Shown here piece after piece: positions 55,393 to 63,593 of a stretch of 64,000 nt of DNA; the first letter of the stretch is position 1, and each line of letters starts with the position of its first letter. The stretch is from Enterobacter sp. Ag1. GTDB taxonomy: Bacteria > Pseudomonadota > Gammaproteobacteria > Enterobacterales > Enterobacteriaceae. The position numbers were made by a program, and so were the translations under genes. The stretch is taken from assembly GCA_000277545.1 (NCBI GenBank), contig AKXM01000031.1:210662-274661 (forward strand), read 5' to 3'. Under the pieces are notes generated by a model that was given only the letters and a program-made list of their open reading frames with translations, did not search any database and was not told the origin of the DNA.

Positions 55393-56241
55393 TTAATCAG
55401 CATTGTCTGAAAGATGCCCGCCTTCCAGCCCAAACTGCACGAAAGAAAAGTAATAAGCCATATACGAAGTAAACATTTTAACAAAAGACTCATAAATAGT
55501 TATCTCACCAGTTTTTTTGTTAAAAGAGAGCATATTTATTTCTTCGGCCGCAATTAGTATATTTCTCAAGTGCGTTCTAGAAACACCACATTCTTTAGAT
55601 ACTAAGCTTAATATCGCTTTTGGCTTATTATCCTCTATGGCAAGCATATAGAGATAAACAAGAATCATATGGCCTGAATCTTTTGAAATAAAAACATCCA
55701 AATCATTGACAAAATTAATAATAAATAGTGAAGATCTGTGGATTTTTGCGTATGATTTAAAAAAAACAGAAATCTGATCATCAGATATAATCTTAGGATT
55801 ATATGGGCCTTCAAACATCAAGCTTAGTGCAGGAACCATTGTGTTCAACAATTTTATAATATCTAACCTACCTTTTCTTGTTATCTTAAAACTTTTTTTC
55901 CTTTTGTCATTATCACTCTCCCTAAGTGAAATCCTTCCACTAACATTAAATAACAACAACAAAGATGTAATTGTATTATGACTAACCAACCCCGTAGTCA
56001 AACACTCGCTCACAACGTCAGACAAAAAAGCTTCATCCTTATTAAAAAAAACAGATGCAGTCACAGTCGAAATGACAAAGCGATTATTACTAAATATATA
56101 TTTATAATATAACCTATCTTTCTTGAACTCTTCAATCATAAGCCTACAATGCGTTTCAACTGCAGGAATAAATAGACTATCTCTTGAGATAACTTTATAG
56201 AGATGCTGTATTCTGTTGTAAACCTTTAATTTCAGCTCCAT
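55393..56241 (-). CDS. Unrecognised regulator-like protein with two winged-helix-like segments
   Basis: I do not recognise this 282-residue protein. Residues about 60-130 read like a MarR-type winged helix: helices, then GRISLRESDNDKRKKSFKITRKGRLDI as the wing and following helix. Near 210-255 a second HTH-like stretch occurs (ILSLVSKECGVSRTHLRNILIAAEEINMLSF). There is no signal peptide or clear TM. The frame opens at 56262, but ATG 56241 has AAAAAGG 8 nt upstream and is the better start. The gene is AT-rich and convergent with the autotransporter. A DNA-binding role is inferred from fold pattern only. Confidence 0.6.
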   Translation of the reverse strand: MELKLKVYNRIQHLYKVISRDSLFIPAVETHCRLMIEEFKKDRLYYKYIFSNNRFVISTVTASVFFNKDEAFLSDVVSECLTTGLVSHNTITSLLLLFNVSGRISLRESDNDKRKKSFKITRKGRLDIIKLLNTMVPALSLMFEGPYNPKIISDDQISVFFKSYAKIHRSSLFIINFVNDLDVFISKDSGHMILVYLYMLAIEDNKPKAILSLVSKECGVSRTHLRNILIAAEEINMLSFNKKTGEITIYESFVKMFTSYMAYYFSFVQFGLEGGHLSDNAD

Positions 56242-56262
56242 ATTCAAAACCTTTTTCAACAT

Positions 56263-57171
56263 GTTTGGTAATTAAAATCATCCTTCATCCTCATTATACA
56301 ATAAAATCACACAACTACTTAATAACTGTTTCATATATTGACGAGCGTGAACACTCTCATCTATTTACATAAAAATCAATAGCAAACAACAGCACAAAAA
56401 GTAAAAACATTAAATAATAATTATAATTTATTATTTAGCATCACAGGCCAATAAAGTTTGTTGCGCTAGTGAACTATAGTTCTGTAGATACCCAGTATTT
56501 TATAATAAATTAATCGCCGTATACTTAAAGTGGTTAAAACAAAAAAATTGATATGCTGAATTAATTGCAAAATAAAAATCGCTCCTTACACAAAAAAATA
56601 TAATTAATGATCCACATCAATATTCAGACTCCAGACTGCGCGCCATCACAAATAAATGATGCCAATTTTCAAATTAGAAAAAAAAGAAATTAATTACTAC
56701 TCAAGGGCTACAAATGAGATCTGTTTTCAGGAAATTACTTTATTACAGCGGAAGTTACACCCCCCTTGCAGGATAAGACTAAAAAAATCAAAGGATATAT
56801 TTCATATAGCCATATTTAGATATGTATATGCAACAATATCAATTTACATTTAATTTTTTGAAAGTTACGAAAATTGAAAAAAAACTAGTTAAATAAATTG
56901 AAATTCGTTAATTTTGAATATTAACCTTGGGACATGCGGAAAATCATTCTTCGTAAAAAAGATAAAAACAAGATTTGATTAAACTGACACCCCTTCAAAG
57001 AGATTAAATGCAAGCTGTTAACTTTAAAATAACTCACTTTAACTAAACTAACAAAAACACACTTGGCTGGGTAACTATAGTTCTGGAAACATTTTCACTC
57101 GTACAATAATAAAACCCCACTACCATACTGTAAAAATCTATCCTTGGCAGGCCTAAGCCTGCCAAATATAT
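56263..57171. other. 909-bp AT-rich, gene-poor stretch
   Basis: A 65-codon plus frame at 56656-56853 shows no family features and is probably chance. The sequence AACTATAGTTCTG occurs twice, at 56472-56484 (inside the perfect palindrome GAACTATAGTTC, 56471-56482) and at 57073-57085. Otherwise I see nothing. Confidence 0.5.
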
Positions 57172-57735
57172 TTACTTAACGATATCTTTCGTCCATACAC
57201 CAATAATAGGCCGAGAAAAAATTGCCAATACTGCAATGAGGCTAAACTCAATTGATACAGACCAACAAATATGCCCTAATAGTTCACTCCAGAATTCGTA
57301 ACCGTTCAAATTCCACAGCCAACCAGTTTTTCCGCCAAGGTAAACTGGATAACGGAAACCCAGTGCAGGTATAAGGAATCCGTGCATAACAAACGTAATG
57401 ATGACTCCATAAGCCGCACCATACCAAAGTCTAACTTTTGGCACATAAGCTGAGAGTAAAATATAAATGCCAGCAAAGATAAAACTAAATAGCCAATGAT
57501 AGAGCATTACAGCACCGGGAATAGTAATTCCTTGGTATATGTAATCCATCGAGTGCGAGTTAACCCCCAGCCAGCCCAACCAGGCATCAATGTTCAACGC
57601 GGGAGGAGAAACTTCCCCTGCGAGACGAGGTGGCATATTAACTTCAGTACCTGATTTAACTAATGAGCTTATCGCACCACCAATGAAAGTCGCCCACAAC
57701 AAAATGCGTACGTTAGTTTTTTTCCATGCGCTCAT
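57172..57735 (-). CDS. YagU-family (DUF1440) inner-membrane protein
   Basis: The 187-residue product has about four hydrophobic segments. The N-terminal block FIGGAISSLVKSGTEVNMPPR matches YagU's [22 protein letters not shown], and the C-terminal SELLGHICWSVSIE matches SEIFGHLVWFWSIE. E. coli YagU (204 residues) is linked to acid resistance, but the molecular role is unknown. The protein here is a diverged relative and the gene is AT-rich and isolated, suggesting transfer with the surrounding region. Confidence 0.82.
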   Translation of the reverse strand: MSAWKKTNVRILLWATFIGGAISSLVKSGTEVNMPPRLAGEVSPPALNIDAWLGWLGVNSHSMDYIYQGITIPGAVMLYHWLFSFIFAGIYILLSAYVPKVRLWYGAAYGVIITFVMHGFLIPALGFRYPVYLGGKTGWLWNLNGYEFWSELLGHICWSVSIEFSLIAVLAIFSRPIIGVWTKDIVK

Positions 57736-58076
57736 AATTTATCCTTAAAAGTAAAATTGATACCATCATACACCTCAATCAAGTTACTGGATGTTTCTGT
57801 ACGCGTCAATATTTTACGTTTCTTTAATATCTAATGATACGCAATTGAATCAATATACTTTTAATTTGTTATTTACGCTCTGCTGCGTGGAGGATAGTGC
57901 AGTCAATCAGTAAGAGATCACAGTTAATATTATTGAAAGCTATTGGTGTAACATCATTATTTTAAATCACGAAATTTAATTCACTACACTGCCCCCTTTT
58001 CTATGATGACTGACTTGTTGGCCTAAAGTAAGATTGACCCCGAATATGCTCCAGTCATAATCAGGAATAACCGGCT
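57736..58076. other. 341-bp gap between YagU-like gene and IS remnant
   Basis: AT-rich sequence turns to a more neutral composition near 58000, which may mark one end of the decayed insertion element. No inverted terminal repeat could be paired with the other side. Confidence 0.4.
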
Positions 58077-58430
58077 TCATGTTGGTTGCATGTTCTGGCA
58101 ACCGGCAGACTTTTCAGCAAATTCGGACGGGGTCATCCAGCCCAGCGCAGAATGAGGACGTCTCTGGTTATAGTATATGCGCCAGGCTTCGATTTTGCAC
58201 CGGGCATCCTCCAGCGACATGAACCAGTTTTCGTTCAGGCACTCCTGCCGCAGTCTGCCGTTGAACGACTCCACGGTCGTATTGTCCGTGGGCGTTCCCG
58301 GTCGTGAGAAGTCGATGCGGATCCCTCTTTCGTACACCCATTTGTCCAGCATTTTCCCTGCAAATTAAGAGCCATTATCGGTTTTCAGCAATTGTGGGTG
58401 TTGTGGTTCACGCAGGCCGGGATGCAGGCC
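58077..58430 (-). pseudogene. IS3-family transposase (OrfB) C-terminal remnant, interrupted by a stop
   Basis: The minus strand encodes the rve integrase end of an IS3-type OrfB: KTDNGS-stop-FAGKMLDKWVYERGIRIDF, then PTDNTTVESFNGRLRQECLNE and YNQRRPHSALGWMTPSEFA. The DDE catalytic Asp (TDNG) and Glu (VESFNGRLR) are present, but the codon after TDNGS is TAA (58365-58367) where the family has Glu (GAA), a one-base change. OrfA and the OrfB N-terminus are missing. The frame continues upstream to 58562 as unrelated-looking sequence, so the left junction is unclear. This is a dead element beside the invasin locus. Confidence 0.82.
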
Positions 58431-58574
58431 ATCGCCCCCCGCGCCAGAAATAAACACCTTCAGCAGTGCCGCCGGCTTTATGAGCAAATCCGCAACCTGA
58501 GCCCGCAGCGTCAGGCAGCCCGGACGGGCGCTCAGCGCCAGCTTCTCCTTTATCTCCATCATTCATTCTCCTCA

Positions 58575-58602
58575 TTCACCCCCGCGGGAGCGCGGGGGTG
58601 AA
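58575..58602. terminator. Very stable hairpin after the invasin gene
   Basis: A perfect 12-bp stem TTCACCCCCGCG/CGCGGGGGTGAA encloses a GGAG loop, 55 nt after the invasin stop. There is no T-run on either side, but its stability suggests a terminator or mRNA 3' barrier. Confidence 0.65.
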
Positions 58603-58656
58603 TAAAAAATCATCATTAAAAATAAAAACCAAAGGTTAAAAACTAAAGACTAAATG

Positions 58657-61600
58657 CTAAAGACCCTGACGACACACGACGGCTACATCCCTGACTACCG
58701 CGGATTGTTTATCGTTATCCCGGTAGTTCACGTTCCCATTGCCGAGCGTAACCACGTAGTGCGCTGTGCTGTCATACTCATCTGATGTCCAGGAGAATGC
58801 TGAGCTGAACCCTTTACTATACGAAGACATGTCACCCCACTCATTCCACAGATGGCCTATCGCACTGCGTTTTGAAACGGTTCCTAGTTTGCTGGCGGTC
58901 ATCTGTAGAACCGTTGGCATACTATACCCTGACTGCGATGAGCAGTACGTGTTTGCCTCAGCCCAGGTATTAGTTGTAGCTCCGCTATTTATGAACCAGC
59001 TCTTAAGCGTGAAGCTGTACTTAATGATTTTCCCCTGACCACTGGTCGGGGTGCCGGTGATGGTCACTTTACTGCCCGTCCCCGTGCCGGTGAACTTCAC
59101 CACTCCACTGGCCACTGATACCCAGCTGGCGTCGGATTTCCATGTGTAGTCAGTCGCGCTCTTGCTGTCCTTCGGCACGATGGTGAACGTCGCCCCGGTA
59201 AAGCCGGTGGTCGGGAATGTCCCCTCTTCACTGGTCTGTGTAAAGGTGTAAGCATTGACATGCGTATTGATGGATGCGGGGGCCTCATCTCTCAGCGTAA
59301 TGGCATACTTCTCAGACTTCGGCGGCGTGTCCCACCCGGCAAGCTTCAGCGATGCCTGATTGTCTGTGCTCATCGTCCCTGCCGTGTACGTCGCCGTGTA
59401 GGTTCCGTCGCTGTTGTCCTTCCAGCTGCTGTCCGTTTTAAGCGTTGCGTTCGGCACCGTCACCGTGGAGGTGGTCAGCAGGCCCGCATCGCCCGTCAGG
59501 GCCGTGCCGTTCCTGTCCTTCAGCGTCACCTTGATGGTGATGTCGTCGCCTGAGACGTAGGTGTCCTTGTCCCGCGCGATGAGGGACTGGCTCTGGTCCG
59601 GCGTGGTGGCCGTCAGCGTCACCGTTGCACTCAGACTGCCTATCGCGGTACCGTTGTACTCCGGCACCACGGTATATTGACCCGCCGTGGTCCCCTTCAG
59701 GGTAGCCGTGTAGGTACCCGCTGTGCTGCTCTCCGTGATGGCGCTTTCCGTGATGATACCGCTGGCCAGTGTCTGACCACCGCTGTCTTTTACCGTGAAT
59801 GTCAGACTGTCCTTCAGCCCCGTCAGGGCGTTACCCTGCGCGTCCTTCGCAACCAGTGTCAGCGTAGAGGTGGCCGCGTTGTCAGCCGCAATGGTCTCCG
59901 GGCTCGCCGTGAACACCGACTGTCCCGCATCCGGCGTGGTGCTGCTGATGGTCACTCCGGCCGGGGAGAGCGTGACGCCACTTACCGACGGTGTTAACGT
60001 CACCGTCTCAACATCCGTGCCCGCCGTCACCGTCACGGTGTACACGCCCGCGGATTTTCGGGTCAGTGCCGATACCGTGGCGCTTTTCAGCGTGCTGTTT
60101 TTCAGGCTGATGTCCTTCACATCCATGTCCACCGCCTGGTTATTCCCGTCCCGCAGACTCAGGGTCAGAGCCTGCACACTCCTGCCGTCCGCAGCCAGCG
60201 AAGAGGTGGCGGGCGTGAACGTACTCTGCACCGCGCTGACCTGAGGCGCCTGCACCGTCACCTGAGTTTCAGCCTGATTTGAGCGGTTTCCTTTTCTGTC
60301 CACCGCCACACCCTGCACGGTATAGCTGTTGACGTCAGCCCGGTAAACCGGCATCACCACGGCCCAGCCCTCTCCGCTCTGCACGATTTTTCCTCCCGCG
60401 GCGATGAGTAATGAAGCCGACCAGTCAATGCGCTCCAGACCGTACTTGCTGTTGACGGATACCCCCAGAGACTTCTGCTCCCCGGTATGCCCCGTCACCA
60501 GATCGGCCGTCTTCAGGCGAATAACCTCTTTCTTGCGGTACTCCAGCACGATGTTGTTATTGCGCTCCACCAGGTCATATCTGCTACCGGCCAGGCTGCG
60601 CATGGCAGCCACCGCGTCCGGATTAATCTGGTGCTGCCAGGGCATACCCAGCTGGTAATTCATGTCCACGCCAAAGCGTGTTTCGGCGTTTGACCCGGCC
60701 CCCTGACGCTGCTCTGCACTGAACGTCAGCAGCGGCACCGGCGTATAGTTAATCCCCGCCGTAATGGCGTGCGGGTCACGCTGTCGACTGTCAATGCCGA
60801 ACAGGGCGACTTCTTTGCCATAGTACTGCTCATAGGTCAGCTTGCCGCCGAGCTGCGGCAGCGCCGGAAGCCAGTACTGTGCCCTGACATCCCAGCCTCT
60901 GGCCGGACGCTCCTGGTAATCGGTCAGGTCAGGGGAATCCTTCCACCCGGTCAGGGGGATATATCCGTTAAAGCCCAGCTTCAGGAAGTCTCGCCAGTAT
61001 TCAAGGCCGGCGCCGGCACGGGCGTGGTCCCGGGACAGGTCGTAATCGAGAAAGCTGTTGGCACCGAACATCCATGCATCATAGAAGCGCCGGACGCCGG
61101 CACCAAGATTAGCCTGAGTCCGGTCATCGGTGCGGTGAATGCTGCCCTGAGAAAAAACAAGCCTGTCCTTTTGTTCGTACAACGGGACAAGCAGGTCAAG
61201 TTGTGAGTTTTTCAGAGAGAAATTTTTATCCGCATCCAGCTGCACTCGGGCCGTACCGAAACGACTCAGCCACTGCTGAATTTCACCACTGGCAGCACCG
61301 CTCGCCATCCCGCGCGCCATGGACGCTGCCGCGTCGCTTCTGGTGCTGGCTGAGATGAAATTACCGGCCTGTGAGGCATAGCCGGCGACTTTCGTCTGCG
61401 CATCATCTTCCTTTTCCTTTTTGTCTGAAACCGCCCCTGACGGCGTATCATCCCAGCGAACTTCCGGGAGCGGAGCCACAGGAACGTCCAGCTCATCCCC
61501 CGCCTGCAGGTGGTCAAATCCGTGAGCGAAAGTGCGGAACTGGTTCAGTTTACGCAGTGAATCTACGGACATATTGTATTTTCTGGCAACGGACGAAACG

Positions 61601-61815
61601 CTCTCCCCTTCACCAAGGGTGTACACCCGGGTCTGCATTGCTGAAACTGCCTGCTCATGCAGAAAACGTCCGTCACTGCCGGCCGTGCCGGCGACCGCGG
61701 GCGTAAAAGCGACCGCCAGGGGAAAGGCTGCCTGTACGGCGATGTTTAGCCAGGCAAATAATCGCATTCTCAGCGACACGGGAACTAAGGATGATGTCTT
61801 CACAAATGACTCCAT
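58657..61815 (-). CDS. Intimin/invasin-type inverse autotransporter (type Ve)
   Basis: The 1052-residue outer-membrane adhesin has a signal region (to about 45), LysM domain (63-111, RVYTLGEGESVSSVARKYNM) that can bind peptidoglycan, an inverse-autotransporter barrel (about 170-450, NLGAGVRRFYDAWMFGANSF), then at least three bacterial Ig-like domains (about 520-860), a further Ig-like segment and a C-terminal lectin-like domain. The only two Cys, 958 and 1048, fit the disulfide of the intimin/invasin tip domain. Unlike ordinary autotransporters the barrel precedes the exported part. Two LuxR-type genes lie just upstream on the same strand. Confidence 0.93.
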   Translation of the reverse strand: MESFVKTSSLVPVSLRMRLFAWLNIAVQAAFPLAVAFTPAVAGTAGSDGRFLHEQAVSAMQTRVYTLGEGESVSSVARKYNMSVDSLRKLNQFRTFAHGFDHLQAGDELDVPVAPLPEVRWDDTPSGAVSDKKEKEDDAQTKVAGYASQAGNFISASTRSDAAASMARGMASGAASGEIQQWLSRFGTARVQLDADKNFSLKNSQLDLLVPLYEQKDRLVFSQGSIHRTDDRTQANLGAGVRRFYDAWMFGANSFLDYDLSRDHARAGAGLEYWRDFLKLGFNGYIPLTGWKDSPDLTDYQERPARGWDVRAQYWLPALPQLGGKLTYEQYYGKEVALFGIDSRQRDPHAITAGINYTPVPLLTFSAEQRQGAGSNAETRFGVDMNYQLGMPWQHQINPDAVAAMRSLAGSRYDLVERNNNIVLEYRKKEVIRLKTADLVTGHTGEQKSLGVSVNSKYGLERIDWSASLLIAAGGKIVQSGEGWAVVMPVYRADVNSYTVQGVAVDRKGNRSNQAETQVTVQAPQVSAVQSTFTPATSSLAADGRSVQALTLSLRDGNNQAVDMDVKDISLKNSTLKSATVSALTRKSAGVYTVTVTAGTDVETVTLTPSVSGVTLSPAGVTISSTTPDAGQSVFTASPETIAADNAATSTLTLVAKDAQGNALTGLKDSLTFTVKDSGGQTLASGIITESAITESSTAGTYTATLKGTTAGQYTVVPEYNGTAIGSLSATVTLTATTPDQSQSLIARDKDTYVSGDDITIKVTLKDRNGTALTGDAGLLTTSTVTVPNATLKTDSSWKDNSDGTYTATYTAGTMSTDNQASLKLAGWDTPPKSEKYAITLRDEAPASINTHVNAYTFTQTSEEGTFPTTGFTGATFTIVPKDSKSATDYTWKSDASWVSVASGVVKFTGTGTGSKVTITGTPTSGQGKIIKYSFTLKSWFINSGATTNTWAEANTYCSSQSGYSMPTVLQMTASKLGTVSKRSAIGHLWNEWGDMSSYSKGFSSAFSWTSDEYDSTAHYVVTLGNGNVNYRDNDKQSAVVRDVAVVCRQGL

Positions 61816-62012
61816 AAATTACGCCGGTTCTGTCCGGACGTCGGCTGTGTACAAATAAGTGAGTTCCAGAGAACGGGGGTTGTAAGTTGCAATGCCGTGA
61901 TGCGTCAGCTGCCGTTTCTCTGAAGGCCACTCCACGGCGCGATACGGAGGCTTGCATCGGGAGGGGCTCCCCCCTTCCTTCTTGCATCCTCATGCCGCTT
62001 CAAATTTGTTTT

Positions 62013-62624
62013 CTATTTATTAACGCCCTCTAAGCCAAAAATGCCTGGTAATCCCTGGTTTCGTTCATTCACAAACTGTAGAAATGCCAGTTGCCGCATT
62101 CCGGTCTTCTCAAGAATTTTTTTTCGATGTGCGTAGAGTGTCTTTAAGGGTTTTCCGGTTATACGGGAAACCAGATGAATGCTCATCCCTGACAAAAAAA
62201 ACGGCAGCATGTGACGTTCGGTGAGTGTCAGGTTAATATTTTTGATACGGGCAAATTTTCCCTGTGAGTATTGCCCTGACTGACGTAAAGCCAGGCGTAA
62301 CGAGGTAATATCCTGTCGCTGACTAACGCAGAGGTATCTCTGATTTGCAAACGGACATAACCTGCCGCTCTGTTCGCAGGCCAGCCAGACCAGGATGGCA
62401 TCTGGTCGAAGCGCATGAAGGGTATTCAGGGCCGACCACTCCCCCCGGAGCACAATCCGGCTGTCCACCGCGATGATGACCCGCCCGGCAGCCCTGACCT
62501 CCGGAGGCAGGTATGGCGAACTGAACCCGATACGGAGGGAGTCCATTTCAGGCAGCAGTGCAGCAAGCCCCGTGTATAACCAGTGGTTTTCAGTCAATAC
62601 AATCAGCATCACGTCGTTTTTCAT
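62013..62624 (-). CDS. LuxR-type transcriptional regulator upstream of the invasin gene
   Basis: The 203-residue product begins MKNDVMLIVLTENHWLYTGL, resembling a receiver-like N-terminal domain without a clear phospho-Asp. It ends with a LuxR/GerE HTH: LTLTERHMLPFFLSGMSIHLVSRITGKPLKTLYAHRKKILEKTG. ATG 62624 overlaps the stop of the preceding gene (ATGA), which argues for this start over 62711. It is 197 bp upstream of the invasin gene and probably controls it. Proteins of this shape (RcsA, fimbrial regulators) often adjoin adhesin genes. Confidence 0.85.
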   Translation of the reverse strand: MKNDVMLIVLTENHWLYTGLAALLPEMDSLRIGFSSPYLPPEVRAAGRVIIAVDSRIVLRGEWSALNTLHALRPDAILVWLACEQSGRLCPFANQRYLCVSQRQDITSLRLALRQSGQYSQGKFARIKNINLTLTERHMLPFFLSGMSIHLVSRITGKPLKTLYAHRKKILEKTGMRQLAFLQFVNERNQGLPGIFGLEGVNK

Positions 62625-63124
62625 ATCCCGCACCGCTTCATGTAAACGGACATTCCCTTGTGCGTGAGCTGCATTTTCTCTGATAGCTCCTGGTATACGC
62701 AGGCCGTGCATAGAATGGTGCAGGGGATATCTTTCATACTGACTGCCCGCATGAATAAGTGCAGAAGCCTGAATTCAAAAGGCGTGAGAAAACGGGTTTC
62801 GGAGTATTGGATATTTTTTTCTCCGTTGTCAGGTGCCTGCCTAATCTCACCGGCAACCCGCTCAGGCCTGCAGTCTGAGGGGAATATGGCATATACAGAG
62901 GTAAACTCGGTCAATAATAAGAGCGGCAATGGATATAGCGCCTGGCAGGGGATAACAATGCCCCTTTTTAAATTAAAAACCTGAGGACATATTAAAAATA
63001 TATAAAATGGAAATTCATCAAGATTAACAAAGTAAAGATTTTCTCTGCCCGCTATCTCAGCAATAGCCATGAACCCCTTTCCAGAAAGAGGCTCATTTTC
63101 GGGCCAGCACGCGCACTTATCCAT
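62621..63124 (-). CDS. LuxR-like regulator (degenerate HTH), first of a coupled pair
   Basis: The product of about 167 residues starts at ATG 63124, which has a GGAAGGAA ribosome site 6 nt upstream; the frame extends to 63172. The C-terminal part (TRFLTPFEFRLLHLFMRAVSMKDIPCTILCTACVYQELSEKMQLTHKGMSVYMKR) has the spacing of a LuxR HTH but with unusual Cys residues and an early end. The N-terminal part is hydrophobic-rich without a recognised domain. The stop overlaps the next gene's start by 4 nt. It may be a partner or sensor for the second regulator. Confidence 0.68.
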   Translation of the reverse strand: MDKCACWPENEPLSGKGFMAIAEIAGRENLYFVNLDEFPFYIFLICPQVFNLKRGIVIPCQALYPLPLLLLTEFTSVYAIFPSDCRPERVAGEIRQAPDNGEKNIQYSETRFLTPFEFRLLHLFMRAVSMKDIPCTILCTACVYQELSEKMQLTHKGMSVYMKRCGI

Positions 63125-63286
63125 GTGATTTTCCTTCCCAGGATTAAAAACCAGGCTATTACTTACGAGCAAAAAAAGAACGGCTACAGATGAAAATAAA
63201 CAATCTCAGTCAGACGCTATGGTGTTGTTTACACATAGAATTCTCGCGACAACAGTGTATTTTGATCATTATACACACAATCAAAG

Positions 63287-63334
63287 GATAGTCAAAAACG
63301 ATCAATTATAACCACATGATAGCCTGTGACTATC
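63287..63334. promoter_or_regulatory. Inverted repeats in the divergent regulator/CSS-gene control region
   Basis: GATAGTCA (63287-63294) and TGACTATC (63327-63334) are perfect inverted arms 40 bp apart. A third half-site GATAG (63318-63322) pairs with the same CTATC at a 7-bp spacer. They lie between the LuxR-type genes and the CSS-motif gene, so a shared regulator site is plausible. Confidence 0.5.
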
Positions 63335-63593
63335 AAAAGGTGGTAATCGATCGATGTCGCCTGTATTAATCAAGCATCAGTTTGAAAATATTAAGTGCGC
63401 GGGTGGGAATAAACAACAATAACCGAGAGGGAGATGTTCCAGGTAAACTCATATCACTGAAACCTGAATGAATTGCACAATTTTGTATTTATCACCTGCG
63501 TGAGCATCAGCCTGTTAACTTTAAAAAAATGGATATTTGAGCAACTTTGTATTTATGATGGTGTTTTATTCTTTGTGAACGCCAATGAGCCAT

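Noticed and set aside
56656..56853. 65-codon plus-strand ORF
   Set aside because: Low-complexity AT-rich sequence with no motif or ribosome site.
58365..58562. 65-codon minus-strand ORF with a GAGGAG ribosome site upstream of the IS remnant
   Set aside because: It is in frame with the transposase remnant and ends at its premature stop. The N-terminal part matches nothing I know, so I treat it as rearranged debris rather than a gene.
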